A DNA stretch of 47,883 nucleotides from CAYXDO01 sp964463485. GTDB taxonomy: Bacteria; Myxococcota; Kuafuiibacteriia; Kuafuiibacteriales; Kuafuiibacteriaceae. The stretch is from the NCBI GenBank assembly GCA_964463485.1, contig CAYXDO010000080.1, forward strand, positions 1 through 47,883, in the 5' to 3' direction. This document shows, piece by piece, positions 8,797 through 17,233 of the stretch. The notes under the pieces were generated by a model that saw only the letters and a list, made by a program, of their open reading frames with translations, did not search any database and was not told the origin of the DNA. How positions within the stretch are numbered: position 1 is the stretch's first letter; each line of letters starts with the position of its first letter. A program made the translations under genes and the position numbers.

Positions 8797-9551
8797 GACT
8801 TCACCTCCGACTCGGTCTTGGCCTCGACTTTCGGCTCCGCTTCACTCGGCGCAACCGGGATGGGCGAGAGCCCGCGGACCTTGAGCTTGATCGCCGATTC
8901 CAGCTGGAGCTGGGAGATCGGATCGCTCTGATTGGCCTTCATCCGATCCTCGAAGCGACCAATCTTGGGAATGATCGTCCGCTCTGCGGTAGTGGGGCGG
9001 TCGTCCTTCGGAACGGGCTTGCCTGCTCGCCGAAGCTCGACCTTCTCCTGAAGCCTCATCATACCCACCATGAGCGTCTCCGGGTTGGGCGGGCAGCCAG
9101 GGATGTAGACATCGACAGGAATGGCAACGTCGATCCCCGGAATCACCGAATAGATGTCGCGGTAGAAGTCACCCGAGATAGCGCAGGAACCCATGGCGAC
9201 GCACCACTTCGGCTCCGGCATTTGATCCCAGAGGCGTTTCACACGCGGAGCCATCTTCACCGTGATCGTGCCGGCGACGACCATGACGTCGCAGTGACGA
9301 GGCGTGCCGCGCGGAATCGATCCCATGCGATCGATGTCGACACGGCTAGCGGCCGTCGCCATGAATTCGATCCCGCAGCAACTCGTGGCCATAGGGAAGA
9401 TCCAAAGTGAGTTGGCGCTTCCCCAAGTCAGGAACCTGTCGACCGTGGTGGTCGCGATGTCGAGCCCGGGCATCGACTCCATGAAATCATAGAGCGGGTG
9501 AGTGTAATTACGCGTCGCGTCGAGCGCGGCGATCTTCTCTTTTACTGCCAT
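8793..9551 (-). CDS. nuoB: NADH-quinone oxidoreductase subunit B
   Basis: NuoB holds cluster N2, the last electron donor to quinone. The cluster ligands are visible: the adjacent pair Cys58-Cys59 (TSCCGIEF), Cys123 (GSCAISG) and Cys153 (GCPPNPE). I start at ATG 9551, preceded by AGGGAG at good spacing; the open frame continues upstream but that part looks like nuoA shadow. The start lies inside the last codons of nuoA. The 252-residue length includes a charged C-terminal extension of roughly 80 residues beyond the conserved domain. Confidence 0.96.
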   Translation of the reverse strand: MAVKEKIAALDATRNYTHPLYDFMESMPGLDIATTTVDRFLTWGSANSLWIFPMATSCCGIEFMATAASRVDIDRMGSIPRGTPRHCDVMVVAGTITVKMAPRVKRLWDQMPEPKWCVAMGSCAISGDFYRDIYSVIPGIDVAIPVDVYIPGCPPNPETLMVGMMRLQEKVELRRAGKPVPKDDRPTTAERTIIPKIGRFEDRMKANQSDPISQLQLESAIKLKVRGLSPIPVAPSEAEPKVEAKTESEVKS

Positions 9552-9904
9552 TTCAAAGCTCCCTTCTTGAGCGCGTACACCCATCCGAGAAGCAAGATAC
9601 CTACGAAGATAAACATCTCGACGACCGCGAAGGTTCCAAGGCTGCGAAGATTGAGAGCCCAGGGCACGAGGAACGCGGTTTCGACGTCGAACAGGATGAA
9701 AACGAGCGCGACGACGTAGTAGCGAGGATGGAAACGAATCCACGCCTGATGCGCGGGCTCCTCACCACACTCGTAGGTCATGGTCTTGGTTTCGGGTTCG
9801 ACTTTGGCTCGAACGGCGAGGATCTTCGCGCCGAGCAGCGTGACGAATCCGACGGAGAGCGCGATGGCAAGGTAGACGATGAGTGGAGCCCAGGCTTGGA
9901 GCAT
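9542..9904 (-). CDS. nuoA: NADH-quinone oxidoreductase subunit A
   Basis: NuoA is a small membrane subunit with three transmembrane helices. The loop motif YECGEEP and the following RFHPRYYVVALVFILFDVE are diagnostic. ATG 9904 is chosen because GAGG precedes it and it gives the normal 120-residue length; a start at 9952 would add a non-hydrophobic leader. It is the first gene of the long minus-strand run, and the promoter should lie within or just beyond the 74-bp gap to the divergent lipoprotein gene. Confidence 0.95.
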   Translation of the reverse strand: MLQAWAPLIVYLAIALSVGFVTLLGAKILAVRAKVEPETKTMTYECGEEPAHQAWIRFHPRYYVVALVFILFDVETAFLVPWALNLRSLGTFAVVEMFIFVGILLLGWVYALKKGALKWQ

Positions 9905-9978
9905 ATTGGCCTCGCGCGTGCCAAACCACGGGGAGCGTGGGCTGGCAAGCACAGAGCCTTGGCGCGCGACGCCGCTTC

Positions 9979-10284
9979 ATGCGAAAGTACCGCATCGTGT
10001 TGGTCCGCGCCGCGTTTTTTCTGATGGCCCTCGGGGTTTCAGGCTGCGGCGCGGAAGCGGATACCTGTCTCGTACGGGTTTCTGAAAGCGCAATTCCGGA
10101 CGTCGCGGTCGGCGAAGAGCTACTCCTGGATCCCTGCCCACCCGCCATCGGGTTTGGAGCCGACGGGCTTGCGCGAGTGGAGATCGAGAAGCCCGGCGGT
10201 CGCGCATGGGCAGTGATCTTGGGGGCGCGAATCAACGGGAGAGGCATCGGCGGAGGACTCGGCGGCGACGGACCTTCGCGCTGA
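9979..10284 (+). CDS. Small putative lipoprotein
   Basis: The 101-residue product begins MRKYRIVLVRAAFFLMALGVSGCG, a signal peptide with the lipobox VSGC, so it is probably a lipid-anchored periplasmic or outer-membrane protein. The mature part has two more cysteines and a Gly-rich end. I do not recognise a family. The ATG at 9979 is used because it places the charged N-terminus right before the hydrophobic core. It is divergent from nuoA and convergent with fdhD. Confidence 0.65.
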   Translation: MRKYRIVLVRAAFFLMALGVSGCGAEADTCLVRVSESAIPDVAVGEELLLDPCPPAIGFGADGLARVEIEKPGGRAWAVILGARINGRGIGGGLGGDGPSR

Positions 10285-10348
10285 GTACGAGGACTCATCG
10301 GTCGTCGTCGAAATGACGCGGTTCGGTAAATGACGTTCTCGGCGAATC

Positions 10349-11236
10349 TCACTCGAGAGCGCCGGTGACGATACCGCAGTAGACATTCGCTCGATCGCCG
10401 CGTGCAAACGCGACGAGCCCCAAATTCATCTTCCGTGCGAGCTCGATCGCCAGGCTCGAGGGTGCAGAGACCGCGACGATCGTTTGGATTCCTGCGGCGA
10501 CGGCCTTCTGCACGATCTCGAAGCTGACTCTACCAGATACGACCAAGGTGCAGCCCTCGAGCGGAAGCAGCTCGAGGGACAAGAGCGCGCCGATACATTT
10601 GTCGACGGCGTTGTGTCGCCCGACGTCCTCCCGCACGACCACTCGCGCCAACGACGCGTCGTACACGCCTGCTGCGTGGAGGCCCCCGGATCGATCGAAA
10701 TCGGGCTGCTCGACCCTCAGGGCCTGCGGCAGCTTCGCAAGGAGGGCTACCGGGAGGCGGGGCCGCGTCGAGAAGCCGGCGTGCTTGACCGCGATCGAGT
10801 CGATCGTGGTCTTGCCGCAGAGCCCGCAGCTCGACGAAGTGATCAGCGTTCGTTTGGCTGCGGCGAGCAGCTTTTCCGCAGAGCTCGCGAGGTGAACGTC
10901 GACGACATTGCCTTCTCGCGCGAGCGCGTCGCGGCTCTCCGGCCTCGACGCCTCTTCCACGCTGGACTCGTCGTGCTCCGCCGCGACTCGTTCCTCTGCG
11001 CAGTGATCGACCGAGGCCACGTCGGCGAGCGATCGCACGATACCTTCGGACACCAAGAGCCCGAGCGCGAGCTCGGTGTCGTGCCCAGGCGTCCGCATCA
11101 ACACGCTCAGCGGCTCTCCATTCACCCGAATCTCGAGGGGCTCCTCCTCAGTGACTTCGTCGCGACGCTCTCGCAGAGTCGCGTGCTCGAAGGAGACGAT
11201 CTGGAACGATCGCGTGCTCACGGTTTCACGATACAT
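10349..11236 (-). CDS. fdhD: Formate dehydrogenase accessory sulfurtransferase FdhD
   Basis: FdhD transfers sulfur from a desulfurase to the molybdenum cofactor needed by formate dehydrogenases. The catalytic pair is Cys137 and Cys140 in SSSCGLCGK, and the C-terminal motifs RVSFEIVQKA and SLAIELARKMNLGLVAFARG match the family. Residues 75-110 or so hold an acidic insert not needed for the fold. No formate dehydrogenase gene lies in this window, so its client is elsewhere. It is divergent from the lipoprotein gene at 11353. Confidence 0.93.
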   Translation of the reverse strand: MYRETVSTRSFQIVSFEHATLRERRDEVTEEEPLEIRVNGEPLSVLMRTPGHDTELALGLLVSEGIVRSLADVASVDHCAEERVAAEHDESSVEEASRPESRDALAREGNVVDVHLASSAEKLLAAAKRTLITSSSCGLCGKTTIDSIAVKHAGFSTRPRLPVALLAKLPQALRVEQPDFDRSGGLHAAGVYDASLARVVVREDVGRHNAVDKCIGALLSLELLPLEGCTLVVSGRVSFEIVQKAVAAGIQTIVAVSAPSSLAIELARKMNLGLVAFARGDRANVYCGIVTGALE

Positions 11237-11352
11237 CCCGGCGCGGTCGAGAGGGCTGGGCCCGGCATGGCCTTCGCTCGCGAAGATCCCGGCGCGAATT
11301 TTTTCGCTCTTTTTTTCCTCCGACCGGGAGCGTTCGAAGCAAGGATCGCGAC

Positions 11353-12411
11353 GTGCGAGTGTTCTTGACGTCGGTCGCGCGGTCGGTCGCGCTGTGGGTC
11401 GCGCTGTCGCTCACGGCGTGTCACGCCCACCTTCCCTCCGTCAGTCCTGCTCGGCGTGCGAGGCGACCGCTTCCGATGACCGTCGCCATCCCGCCTTTGC
11501 TCGACGAGCGGGAGTCCGGGGACGACGAGGAGCTCTTCCTGTACCAAGGCACAGAGCTCGTGCACACGAATCTCGATCGGCTCGAGCGATCTCCGTCCGT
11601 AGAGCTGACCGAGCTGTTTGCGCGTGTCTTGCTGGAGGCCGGAGCCTTCGCGCGCATCATCTTGGTCGATCGCATCCAGGACGCCCCGGAAGCCGACCTC
11701 GTTCTCAGCGGAAAGATCCGACGCGCCCGCGGCTACGTCGAAGCCAAGGCGCGCAAGGACGATCCGCGTTTGCTCGTCATGGCGGAGGTGTTGTTTTCGG
11801 ATGTCGAGCTGAGATCGAAGGGCGACATCGTTCTCAGCGCGGATCTCGGGTGGTCGATCGCGGAAGATCGCACAGGTGACCAGGACCCCTACGCGCTGTT
11901 GAGCGAGGCCTCGTCGCGTACTGTCGACCAGCTCGTGGGGTTGCTGGAGCAACGAGCGCTCTCGCCGCTTCCGAAGAGCTCGACCTTGTCGCTCACGAGC
12001 ACCTCCGCTTCCATCGACGAGCTCGTCCAGGCTGCGCCAGAAGGCTGGCGTGTGGTGGAGACGAGCGTAGGTGCGCCGGCGGGCTGGCGGACACGAGACT
12101 CGACACGGACGTGTCGATGGGCTCGGTTCGAGATGTTGGGTCGAATCTCGTTTCACCGCGCGGTCGGCCCTTACGTTCCCAGCGTTTCCGTCTGGGTCTG
12201 CGCTCCAACCGCACGGCTCGTCGTCAAGGGCGAAGGAAGCGCCACCGGACCGCTCGATTTTCCAGCGCGCTATCGGGGAAGAGCGGCTGACGGGAGCTTC
12301 GTCTTCGCGCTCAGCATTGGCAAATCGAGCTGGGCCGCGGCCGAGGAGCAACTCGTGCGGTCCCTCGGCGTGACGCCCCCGAGCTCGCGGTACGTCTTCG
12401 AGGTGCCATGA
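11353..12411 (+). CDS. Putative lipoprotein, unknown function
   Basis: The 352-residue protein starts with a signal peptide ending in the lipobox LTAC (start GTG 11353, with AAGGA upstream). The body, with a segment like EADLVLSGKIRRARGYVEAK, resembles loosely the lipoproteins that assemble an outer-membrane or stress-linked beta structure, but I cannot name a family. There are two isolated cysteines in the C-terminal half. It is divergent from fdhD and convergent with the kinase gene, with only 19 bases between the stops. Confidence 0.7.
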   Translation: MRVFLTSVARSVALWVALSLTACHAHLPSVSPARRARRPLPMTVAIPPLLDERESGDDEELFLYQGTELVHTNLDRLERSPSVELTELFARVLLEAGAFARIILVDRIQDAPEADLVLSGKIRRARGYVEAKARKDDPRLLVMAEVLFSDVELRSKGDIVLSADLGWSIAEDRTGDQDPYALLSEASSRTVDQLVGLLEQRALSPLPKSSTLSLTSTSASIDELVQAAPEGWRVVETSVGAPAGWRTRDSTRTCRWARFEMLGRISFHRAVGPYVPSVSVWVCAPTARLVVKGEGSATGPLDFPARYRGRAADGSFVFALSIGKSSWAAAEEQLVRSLGVTPPSSRYVFEVP

Positions 12412-12430
12412 AGGCGGACACCTTCCGGCG

Positions 12431-14107
12431 CTAGGGCCTGCGCTTATCCTTCTTCTTGACCTTCTTTTTCTTTCCCTTGGTGCTCTTGGCCTTGGCCCTC
12501 TTGGGCTCTCGCTCGGCCTTCTCGACGACGGGTGTCGGGACCAGCGCGGGAACCGGCACCATCGGAGCGGCCGAGGTCGCCGTGGGCGCCTCGAGCGTGT
12601 CCTCCACGTTTGCCGGCGGCTCCACAGCTCTGGCGTCGGCGGACGGCAGCGCTTCGCCCGCCGAAGGCTTGAGCGCGAGCGCGACGAAAATGAGCAGCAA
12701 CCCCGCGATCACGGCAGCCACGGCGAGACCAAGTCGCTTCCTTTGCTGCGCCTGCGCGCCTCTCGAGGCCTCGAAGGGCGTCAAATCAGAAAATGATGGA
12801 GCCTTCTCGGCGACCATGGGAGCGCGCGGTCGAGGCTCTGGGGCGGCACCGAGCGGCGTCCCGTCGATTGCGATCCCCGCCAAGTCATAACTCTCGAGCG
12901 CCGTGGGGGGCCCGATCTCGTCGGCGGCGAGGACGTCGAGCGGCGAGACGTCCAGCACGATCTCGGGACCCTCACCTCTTCTCTCCGACGGATCGGCCGC
13001 GGCGGTGACCTCGTCGTCGGCGAGCTCCGCGGCGCGGCGCGGCCGCGGAGCAGGCGGTTGGGACACGACTCGCGGCGTCGCGCCCCGAAGCGGCCGATCG
13101 AGCGATTCGGTGTCTTCGAGATCGATCGTCTGCGTGCGGCGCCGCTGGTCGCTGTGCAGCTTGCGCCGGTCCGTCTCTCGACTCACGAGCTCGGCGAGCT
13201 CCGCGGGCTCGGCGGCGATCCGAAGGTCCTCGAGCGCGTTCGCGAACGCCTCGGCCGTCAGGAAGCGCTCCTCTACACTTCGAGCCATCGCTCGCGCGAC
13301 GACCTCACTCAGCTTCGGACTGATGCCGGCGAACGTGTCTTTGAGCTTCGGGATCCGCTGCCGCACCACACCGTCGATGATCGCGAGCGGCTCACCATCG
13401 AACGGTCGAGCACCGCTGATGGCTTCGTAGGCCACGACGCCGAGCGCCCAGATGTCGACGCGCCGATCGCCTTCGCCGCCCTGAAATCGTTCGGGCGCAA
13501 CGTAGGCCAGCTTCCCACGCAGCACACCCGTCGTCGTTCGGGCCGCCCGAATGCGGGCTCGCGCGATTCCGAAGTCGGTGAGGTGAACGGTGCCCTCCTT
13601 CGAAAGGAGCACGTTGTGGGGCGAGATATCGCGATGGATGATCTCGAGCGGAGCGCCGGTGCCGTCGCGCGCCTCGTGAGAGAAGTGCAGCGCGCGCGCG
13701 ACGTCGATGGCGACGCGCGTCGCGAACCGCTCCCCTAGGCCGTCGGGTCGAAGCGCGAGCAAGAGCTGGGCGAGATCGAGCCCGTCCACGTGCTCGAGCG
13801 CGATGAAATACGTGCCGTCGACCTCGCCGCAGTCGAAGATTTGCACGATGCCGCGGTGCTCGAGGTTCTTGGCGATGCGCGCTTCGTCGAGGAAGAGCTG
13901 CACGAGCGCGGGATCGTCCGCGAGCTGAGGCAGCATCTGCTTGACGACGAGCTTTTCGTCAGAGCCGCGGCGCCGCGCGAGATGAACCTCGCCCATTCCG
14001 CCGACCGCGAGCCGTCGAAGGAGGACGTATGGGCCGAAGTCGAGCTCGGGCAATCTTCGCGCTCCGCCCGCGGGTGCGGGCCGGGGCCATGCTAGCGCAA
14101 AGGCCAC
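12431..14107 (-). CDS. Hanks-type Ser/Thr protein kinase, membrane anchored
   Basis: All catalytic elements are present: Gly-rich loop VGGMGEVHLA (about 35-44), ATP-binding Lys56, HRD at 158-160 within HRDISPHN, DFG at 178-180 and APE near 204. This makes it a probably active cytosolic kinase domain. A Pro/Ala/Glu-rich linker follows to about 455, then one transmembrane helix (about 458-479). The C-terminal 80 residues would lie outside the membrane and end in a dense Lys/Arg cluster. The start is GTG. It is divergent from the pseudokinase gene, with 45 bases between starts, so the two probably share regulation. The targets are unknown. Confidence 0.93.
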   Translation of the reverse strand: MAFALAWPRPAPAGGARRLPELDFGPYVLLRRLAVGGMGEVHLARRRGSDEKLVVKQMLPQLADDPALVQLFLDEARIAKNLEHRGIVQIFDCGEVDGTYFIALEHVDGLDLAQLLLALRPDGLGERFATRVAIDVARALHFSHEARDGTGAPLEIIHRDISPHNVLLSKEGTVHLTDFGIARARIRAARTTTGVLRGKLAYVAPERFQGGEGDRRVDIWALGVVAYEAISGARPFDGEPLAIIDGVVRQRIPKLKDTFAGISPKLSEVVARAMARSVEERFLTAEAFANALEDLRIAAEPAELAELVSRETDRRKLHSDQRRRTQTIDLEDTESLDRPLRGATPRVVSQPPAPRPRRAAELADDEVTAAADPSERRGEGPEIVLDVSPLDVLAADEIGPPTALESYDLAGIAIDGTPLGAAPEPRPRAPMVAEKAPSFSDLTPFEASRGAQAQQRKRLGLAVAAVIAGLLLIFVALALKPSAGEALPSADARAVEPPANVEDTLEAPTATSAAPMVPVPALVPTPVVEKAEREPKRAKAKSTKGKKKKVKKKDKRRP

Positions 14108-14152
14108 CGACCGGCTTTCAAGGATGAACCTGGTCGGCTACCATCCGACCGC

Positions 14153-16171
14153 TTGTCGGGAGAGATCCCAGACTTTCCCGTTCGCTTCGGAAAGTTCGAG
14201 CTCTTACGCGCCCTCCCACCGCTCGGCGGGAGGCTCCGCTTCGAGGCTCGCCTCGCGGGATTTCAAGGCCCGATCGACATCCGCCGCCTGCCACCCGAAC
14301 GCCGCTCCGATCCGCAGTGGGCTCGACGATTCGTCGAAGAAGGCAAGCTGACCACTCGGATCGTGCACAACAGCCTCGTACGTCCCTACGAGCTCGGGAT
14401 CGTCGAGGGAGACCCCAGCGGCCCGTGGAGCGCCGCGGAGCCCTACATCGCCCTCGAGCTCGTCGAGGGGATCGATCTCGGATCGGCGCTCGTGGCGGCG
14501 GAGCGCCACGGGATTCGGCTGCCTATTTGGTTCGGACCTCACGTCGCGATCGAAGCGCTGGCCGGCTTGTCGATGGTCCACGCGCTCACCGACGAGCTCG
14601 GACGACCGCTGATGGCGTCACACCAACGTATGAGCCCATCTCGCGTGTGGCTTGCGCGCTCGGGCCACGTGAAGCTCGACGACGTCGGGTCGTTGTTGGG
14701 ACCCGACGCGGGTGAGCCTGGCTACCGCGCGCCCGAACAGCTCGAGGGACGATTCGACCTGCGCTCTGACCTGTTCGCGGTCGCCGTGTTGCTCTGGGAG
14801 TGTCTCACTCAGCGCCCGCTGTTCGCCGGCCTCGATCCGCGCATCGCGCCGCGAGATCCGCCGTCGCGCTTCAATCCCGACGTGCCACCCGAGCTCGAGG
14901 CCTGCGTGTTGCGCGCGCTCGCTGGGCCCCCGGAGCTCCGAACGCCGACAGCCATTGCGTTTGCGACCGAGCTCTCCGCGATCCTGCTGCGGTTTCGTCC
15001 CCCAGTGGCTCCGTTCGAGATGAGCTCCCTCGTGCGGGCGCTCTCGGGAGAGCTCGATCCACGCTCGATCGGGCTCGCCGTGCGTGGACCGCCGTCGTCG
15101 CCACCGCGCCCAAGCCTCGCCCCGCCTTCGCGGCCGAGCGCCCCACCGAAGCCAAGGATCAAGATCGACGACCTCGACGTTCCGGCACCGCCGCGCTCCG
15201 CGTCGGGCGGGTGGTCGGCGATCATCGAAGAAGCGGGTTCGGATCCGCACGAGAGTCCGACCGTGGCGATCGCGGTCGACGATCCGGTGAAGGCAGCAGC
15301 GGACGGCTGGGGAGACCTCGCGCGACGCTCCGAGCCGCCCCCGAGGCCCACCGTTCGGCAGCCCAGCGAGACGCCCGAACCCGTGCGATCGTCGTCGGAG
15401 CTCTTCGATCCCGCGCGCGAGGTGTCGGCGCCGCTCGAGCTCGAGGACACCGAGCCTCCGGACAAGCCGAGCTCTTCCCCGAGCTCTTCCCCGAGCGCTT
15501 CGGAGCCTCCGAAGCTGAAGCTGCCGGTCCCGGAGGCGCCGAAGGTCTCGCCACTGAAGATCGCCGCACCAGAAGCGCCACCGAAAGCGCCGAATCCTCT
15601 CGATTTCGCCGATCACGACCTCGTGACCGGCGCGCCGAGGACCTTCGAGTCGAGCCCGCTAGCGCCGCAGAAGGGACCGCCGATCAAGCTCATCGCGCTG
15701 GGCGTCGCTGCTGTCGCGGCGGTCGCCATCGTATTCTCGGTGCCGGGCAAGCCTTCGAGCTCGAGCGCCGACGGGTCCATCGCGAGCAACTCAGCCGACG
15801 CGTCGCCTCACATCGGGGTAGCGGCGGCGATCGACGCGGGCATCGCGGAGCCGCCTCGGCCGGCTGAAGTGGACGCGTCGGAGCCTGTAGAGGCGACCTG
15901 GAACCCGATTCTGTCGGTCATCAGCAAGCCGAGCGGAGCGGCCGTGGAGGTCGACGGAGGGTTCGTCGGGAGCACGCCGCTCGTGCTCAAACACACGTTT
16001 CCGGTCGGAAAGGTGGTCCACATCGTGGTGCAAGCGGACGGCCACCAAGCGTGGTCGAAGGACGTACAGGTCGACGAAACCGGCGCCCTCAGCGCGTATG
16101 CTGAGTTGGTCGCGGGGTCGACCCGACGAGTGGTGACCAAGCCGCTCGAAGAGGAAGTCGCTCCCGAGTGA
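14153..16171 (+). CDS. Pseudokinase with transmembrane helix and PEGA domain
   Basis: The fold of a Ser/Thr kinase is evident, especially in the C-lobe (YRAPEQLEGRFDLRSDLFAVAVLLWECL). Key residues are lost: the VAIK lysine is replaced in IDIRRL, HRD becomes HQR at 157-159, and DFG is replaced by DVG at 177-179. A low-complexity linker with a SSSPSSSPS repeat leads to a transmembrane helix (about 505-527). The C-terminal part (LSVISKPSGAAVEVDGGFVGSTPL) is a PEGA domain, usually outside the membrane. The TTG start at 14153 is the best open option, and no clear ribosome binding site is visible. It probably acts as a scaffold or as a regulator of the divergent kinase; that is inference. Confidence 0.88.
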   Translation: MSGEIPDFPVRFGKFELLRALPPLGGRLRFEARLAGFQGPIDIRRLPPERRSDPQWARRFVEEGKLTTRIVHNSLVRPYELGIVEGDPSGPWSAAEPYIALELVEGIDLGSALVAAERHGIRLPIWFGPHVAIEALAGLSMVHALTDELGRPLMASHQRMSPSRVWLARSGHVKLDDVGSLLGPDAGEPGYRAPEQLEGRFDLRSDLFAVAVLLWECLTQRPLFAGLDPRIAPRDPPSRFNPDVPPELEACVLRALAGPPELRTPTAIAFATELSAILLRFRPPVAPFEMSSLVRALSGELDPRSIGLAVRGPPSSPPRPSLAPPSRPSAPPKPRIKIDDLDVPAPPRSASGGWSAIIEEAGSDPHESPTVAIAVDDPVKAAADGWGDLARRSEPPPRPTVRQPSETPEPVRSSSELFDPAREVSAPLELEDTEPPDKPSSSPSSSPSASEPPKLKLPVPEAPKVSPLKIAAPEAPPKAPNPLDFADHDLVTGAPRTFESSPLAPQKGPPIKLIALGVAAVAAVAIVFSVPGKPSSSSADGSIASNSADASPHIGVAAAIDAGIAEPPRPAEVDASEPVEATWNPILSVISKPSGAAVEVDGGFVGSTPLVLKHTFPVGKVVHIVVQADGHQAWSKDVQVDETGALSAYAELVAGSTRRVVTKPLEEEVAPE

Positions 16172-16554
16172 GCGACCCTCGGAGCTCAAACGATGGACGG
16201 GCCGGGACCGGTATAGCGGCAAATAGTCAAGGACGAGCCACATGTGGCGCTTCCGGCCCTACGAGTTGTCGTCTGCACGCCGATTTGGATCGGTCTACGG
16301 CTGGCGTAGCAACGGACCGGGCGTACTCAGCGTTGGAAGGATCCTGAGCGAACGGCCGGCGGGAAATGTCGTGGTCGCTCCGACTGACGGCATCGTGCTC
16401 CACGTGCGACGTTTCTCGGACGGAAGAGCTCCTTCGGTACTCGCTCGCGCACGAACGGACCAAGGCGAGTCTCCTCTCCGATCTGAGTCACCTGGAGGCG
16501 TTCGCCAGAACCTATCTCTTGACGTCTGTAGGCATACGTCATACTCAAAATCGT
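16172..16554. other. Intergenic region upstream of vapBC
   Basis: The stretch lies between the pseudokinase stop and the vapB start. Open frames cross it on both strands, but none has a recognisable domain, a ribosome binding site or plausible amino-acid composition. The last 36 bases hold a promoter-like TTGACG and an inverted repeat described separately. I see no gene here. Confidence 0.6.
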
Positions 16555-16558
16555 ATGC
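16519..16558 (+). promoter_or_regulatory. Putative vapBC promoter and operator
   Basis: TTGACG (16519-16524) resembles a -35 box, and CATACT (16540-16545) could serve as a weak -10 at short spacing. A perfect 7-bp inverted repeat, GCATACG at 16532-16538 and CGTATGC at 16552-16558, spans the presumed transcription start and overlaps the vapB ATG at 16555. Type II antitoxins commonly bind such palindromes to repress their own operon. There is no evident ribosome binding site, so vapB might be leaderless. Confidence 0.4.
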
Positions 16559-16764
16559 GCACGACACTCGACATTCCCACCGAGCTGATGGACGAAGCCA
16601 TCGCGCTGCTTGGCTTCAAGTCAAAGACCGACGCAGTCATCGTAGCCCTTCGCGAGCTCATTCGGAGGAAGAAGCTGGAGGAGCTTCGGGCTCTCTCCGG
16701 TAAGCTCGAAATCGATGTCGACCGGGCGCGGTCCCGCAGGCGGCCCAAGGTTCGATCGAAGTGA
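16555..16764 (+). CDS. vapB: VapB-type antitoxin
   Basis: The 69-residue protein has a ribbon-helix-helix N-terminus (MRTTLDIPTELMDEAIALLG) that binds DNA as a dimer, and a charged C-terminal tail that would wrap the toxin. ATG 16555 is chosen because it starts exactly at the conserved beta strand; longer frames upstream have no family resemblance. The stop overlaps the toxin start (GTGA), which fits a co-expressed antitoxin-toxin pair. The family resembles the VapB/DUF2191 group. The identity of the regulated promoter is inferred. Confidence 0.88.
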   Translation: MRTTLDIPTELMDEAIALLGFKSKTDAVIVALRELIRRKKLEELRALSGKLEIDVDRARSRRRPKVRSK

Positions 16765-17150
16765 AGACATTCGTCGACACCTCGGTCTGGATTTCGTTCT
16801 TCCGCGGAAAGGACTTTGCTCTGGTCGGAGTGCTCGATGCGCTCCTCGACGAGGACCAGGTCGCGCTGGCGGCCCCAGTTCGCCTCGAGCTCCTTCTCGG
16901 CGCTCGCAGGGCGGAGCAGGCCCGGTTGCGCCGCCTTGTGGACGCACTATCGACTTTCAAACCCAGCGACGCAACCTGGGACACGCTCGACGACTGGGCC
17001 CTGTTCACGAAAGCCCGAGGGCAGACGTTCGGATTTGGCGACCTCCTCATCGGCGCGATCGCGTCGGAGCACGGCGGGAGCGTCTGGTCGCTCGATTCGG
17101 ACTTCGAACGCCTCGCCCAGTTGAAGCTCGTAAAGCTGTACTCGCCCTAG
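16761..17150 (+). CDS. vapC: VapC-type PIN-domain toxin ribonuclease
   Basis: This is a PIN-domain endoribonuclease, the toxin of a type II system. The metal-binding acidic residues are in place: Asp6 (FVDTSVW), Glu43 (RLELLLG), Asp94 (FGFGDLLIG) and an aspartate in SLDSDFERL (112 or 114). At 129 residues the length matches VapC. The GTG start overlaps the vapB stop. An active toxin is likely since all acidic positions are kept. The RNA target cannot be inferred from sequence. Confidence 0.92.
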   Translation: MKTFVDTSVWISFFRGKDFALVGVLDALLDEDQVALAAPVRLELLLGARRAEQARLRRLVDALSTFKPSDATWDTLDDWALFTKARGQTFGFGDLLIGAIASEHGGSVWSLDSDFERLAQLKLVKLYSP

Positions 17151-17233
17151 GTGAATCTATTTCTGGAGCGCCGACGACGCGCCTTCGAGTCAGTCTGCAC
17201 CCTCGAGTCAGCTGGGGCGGCGCGCGGGTATGG

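Noticed and set aside
9905..9978. Sigma-54-like TGGCACG upstream of nuoA
   Set aside because: The second half, TTGC, is not found at the required spacing.
16242..16703. 153-residue open frame upstream of and across vapB
   Set aside because: Different frame from the antitoxin, no recognisable domain, no ribosome binding site.
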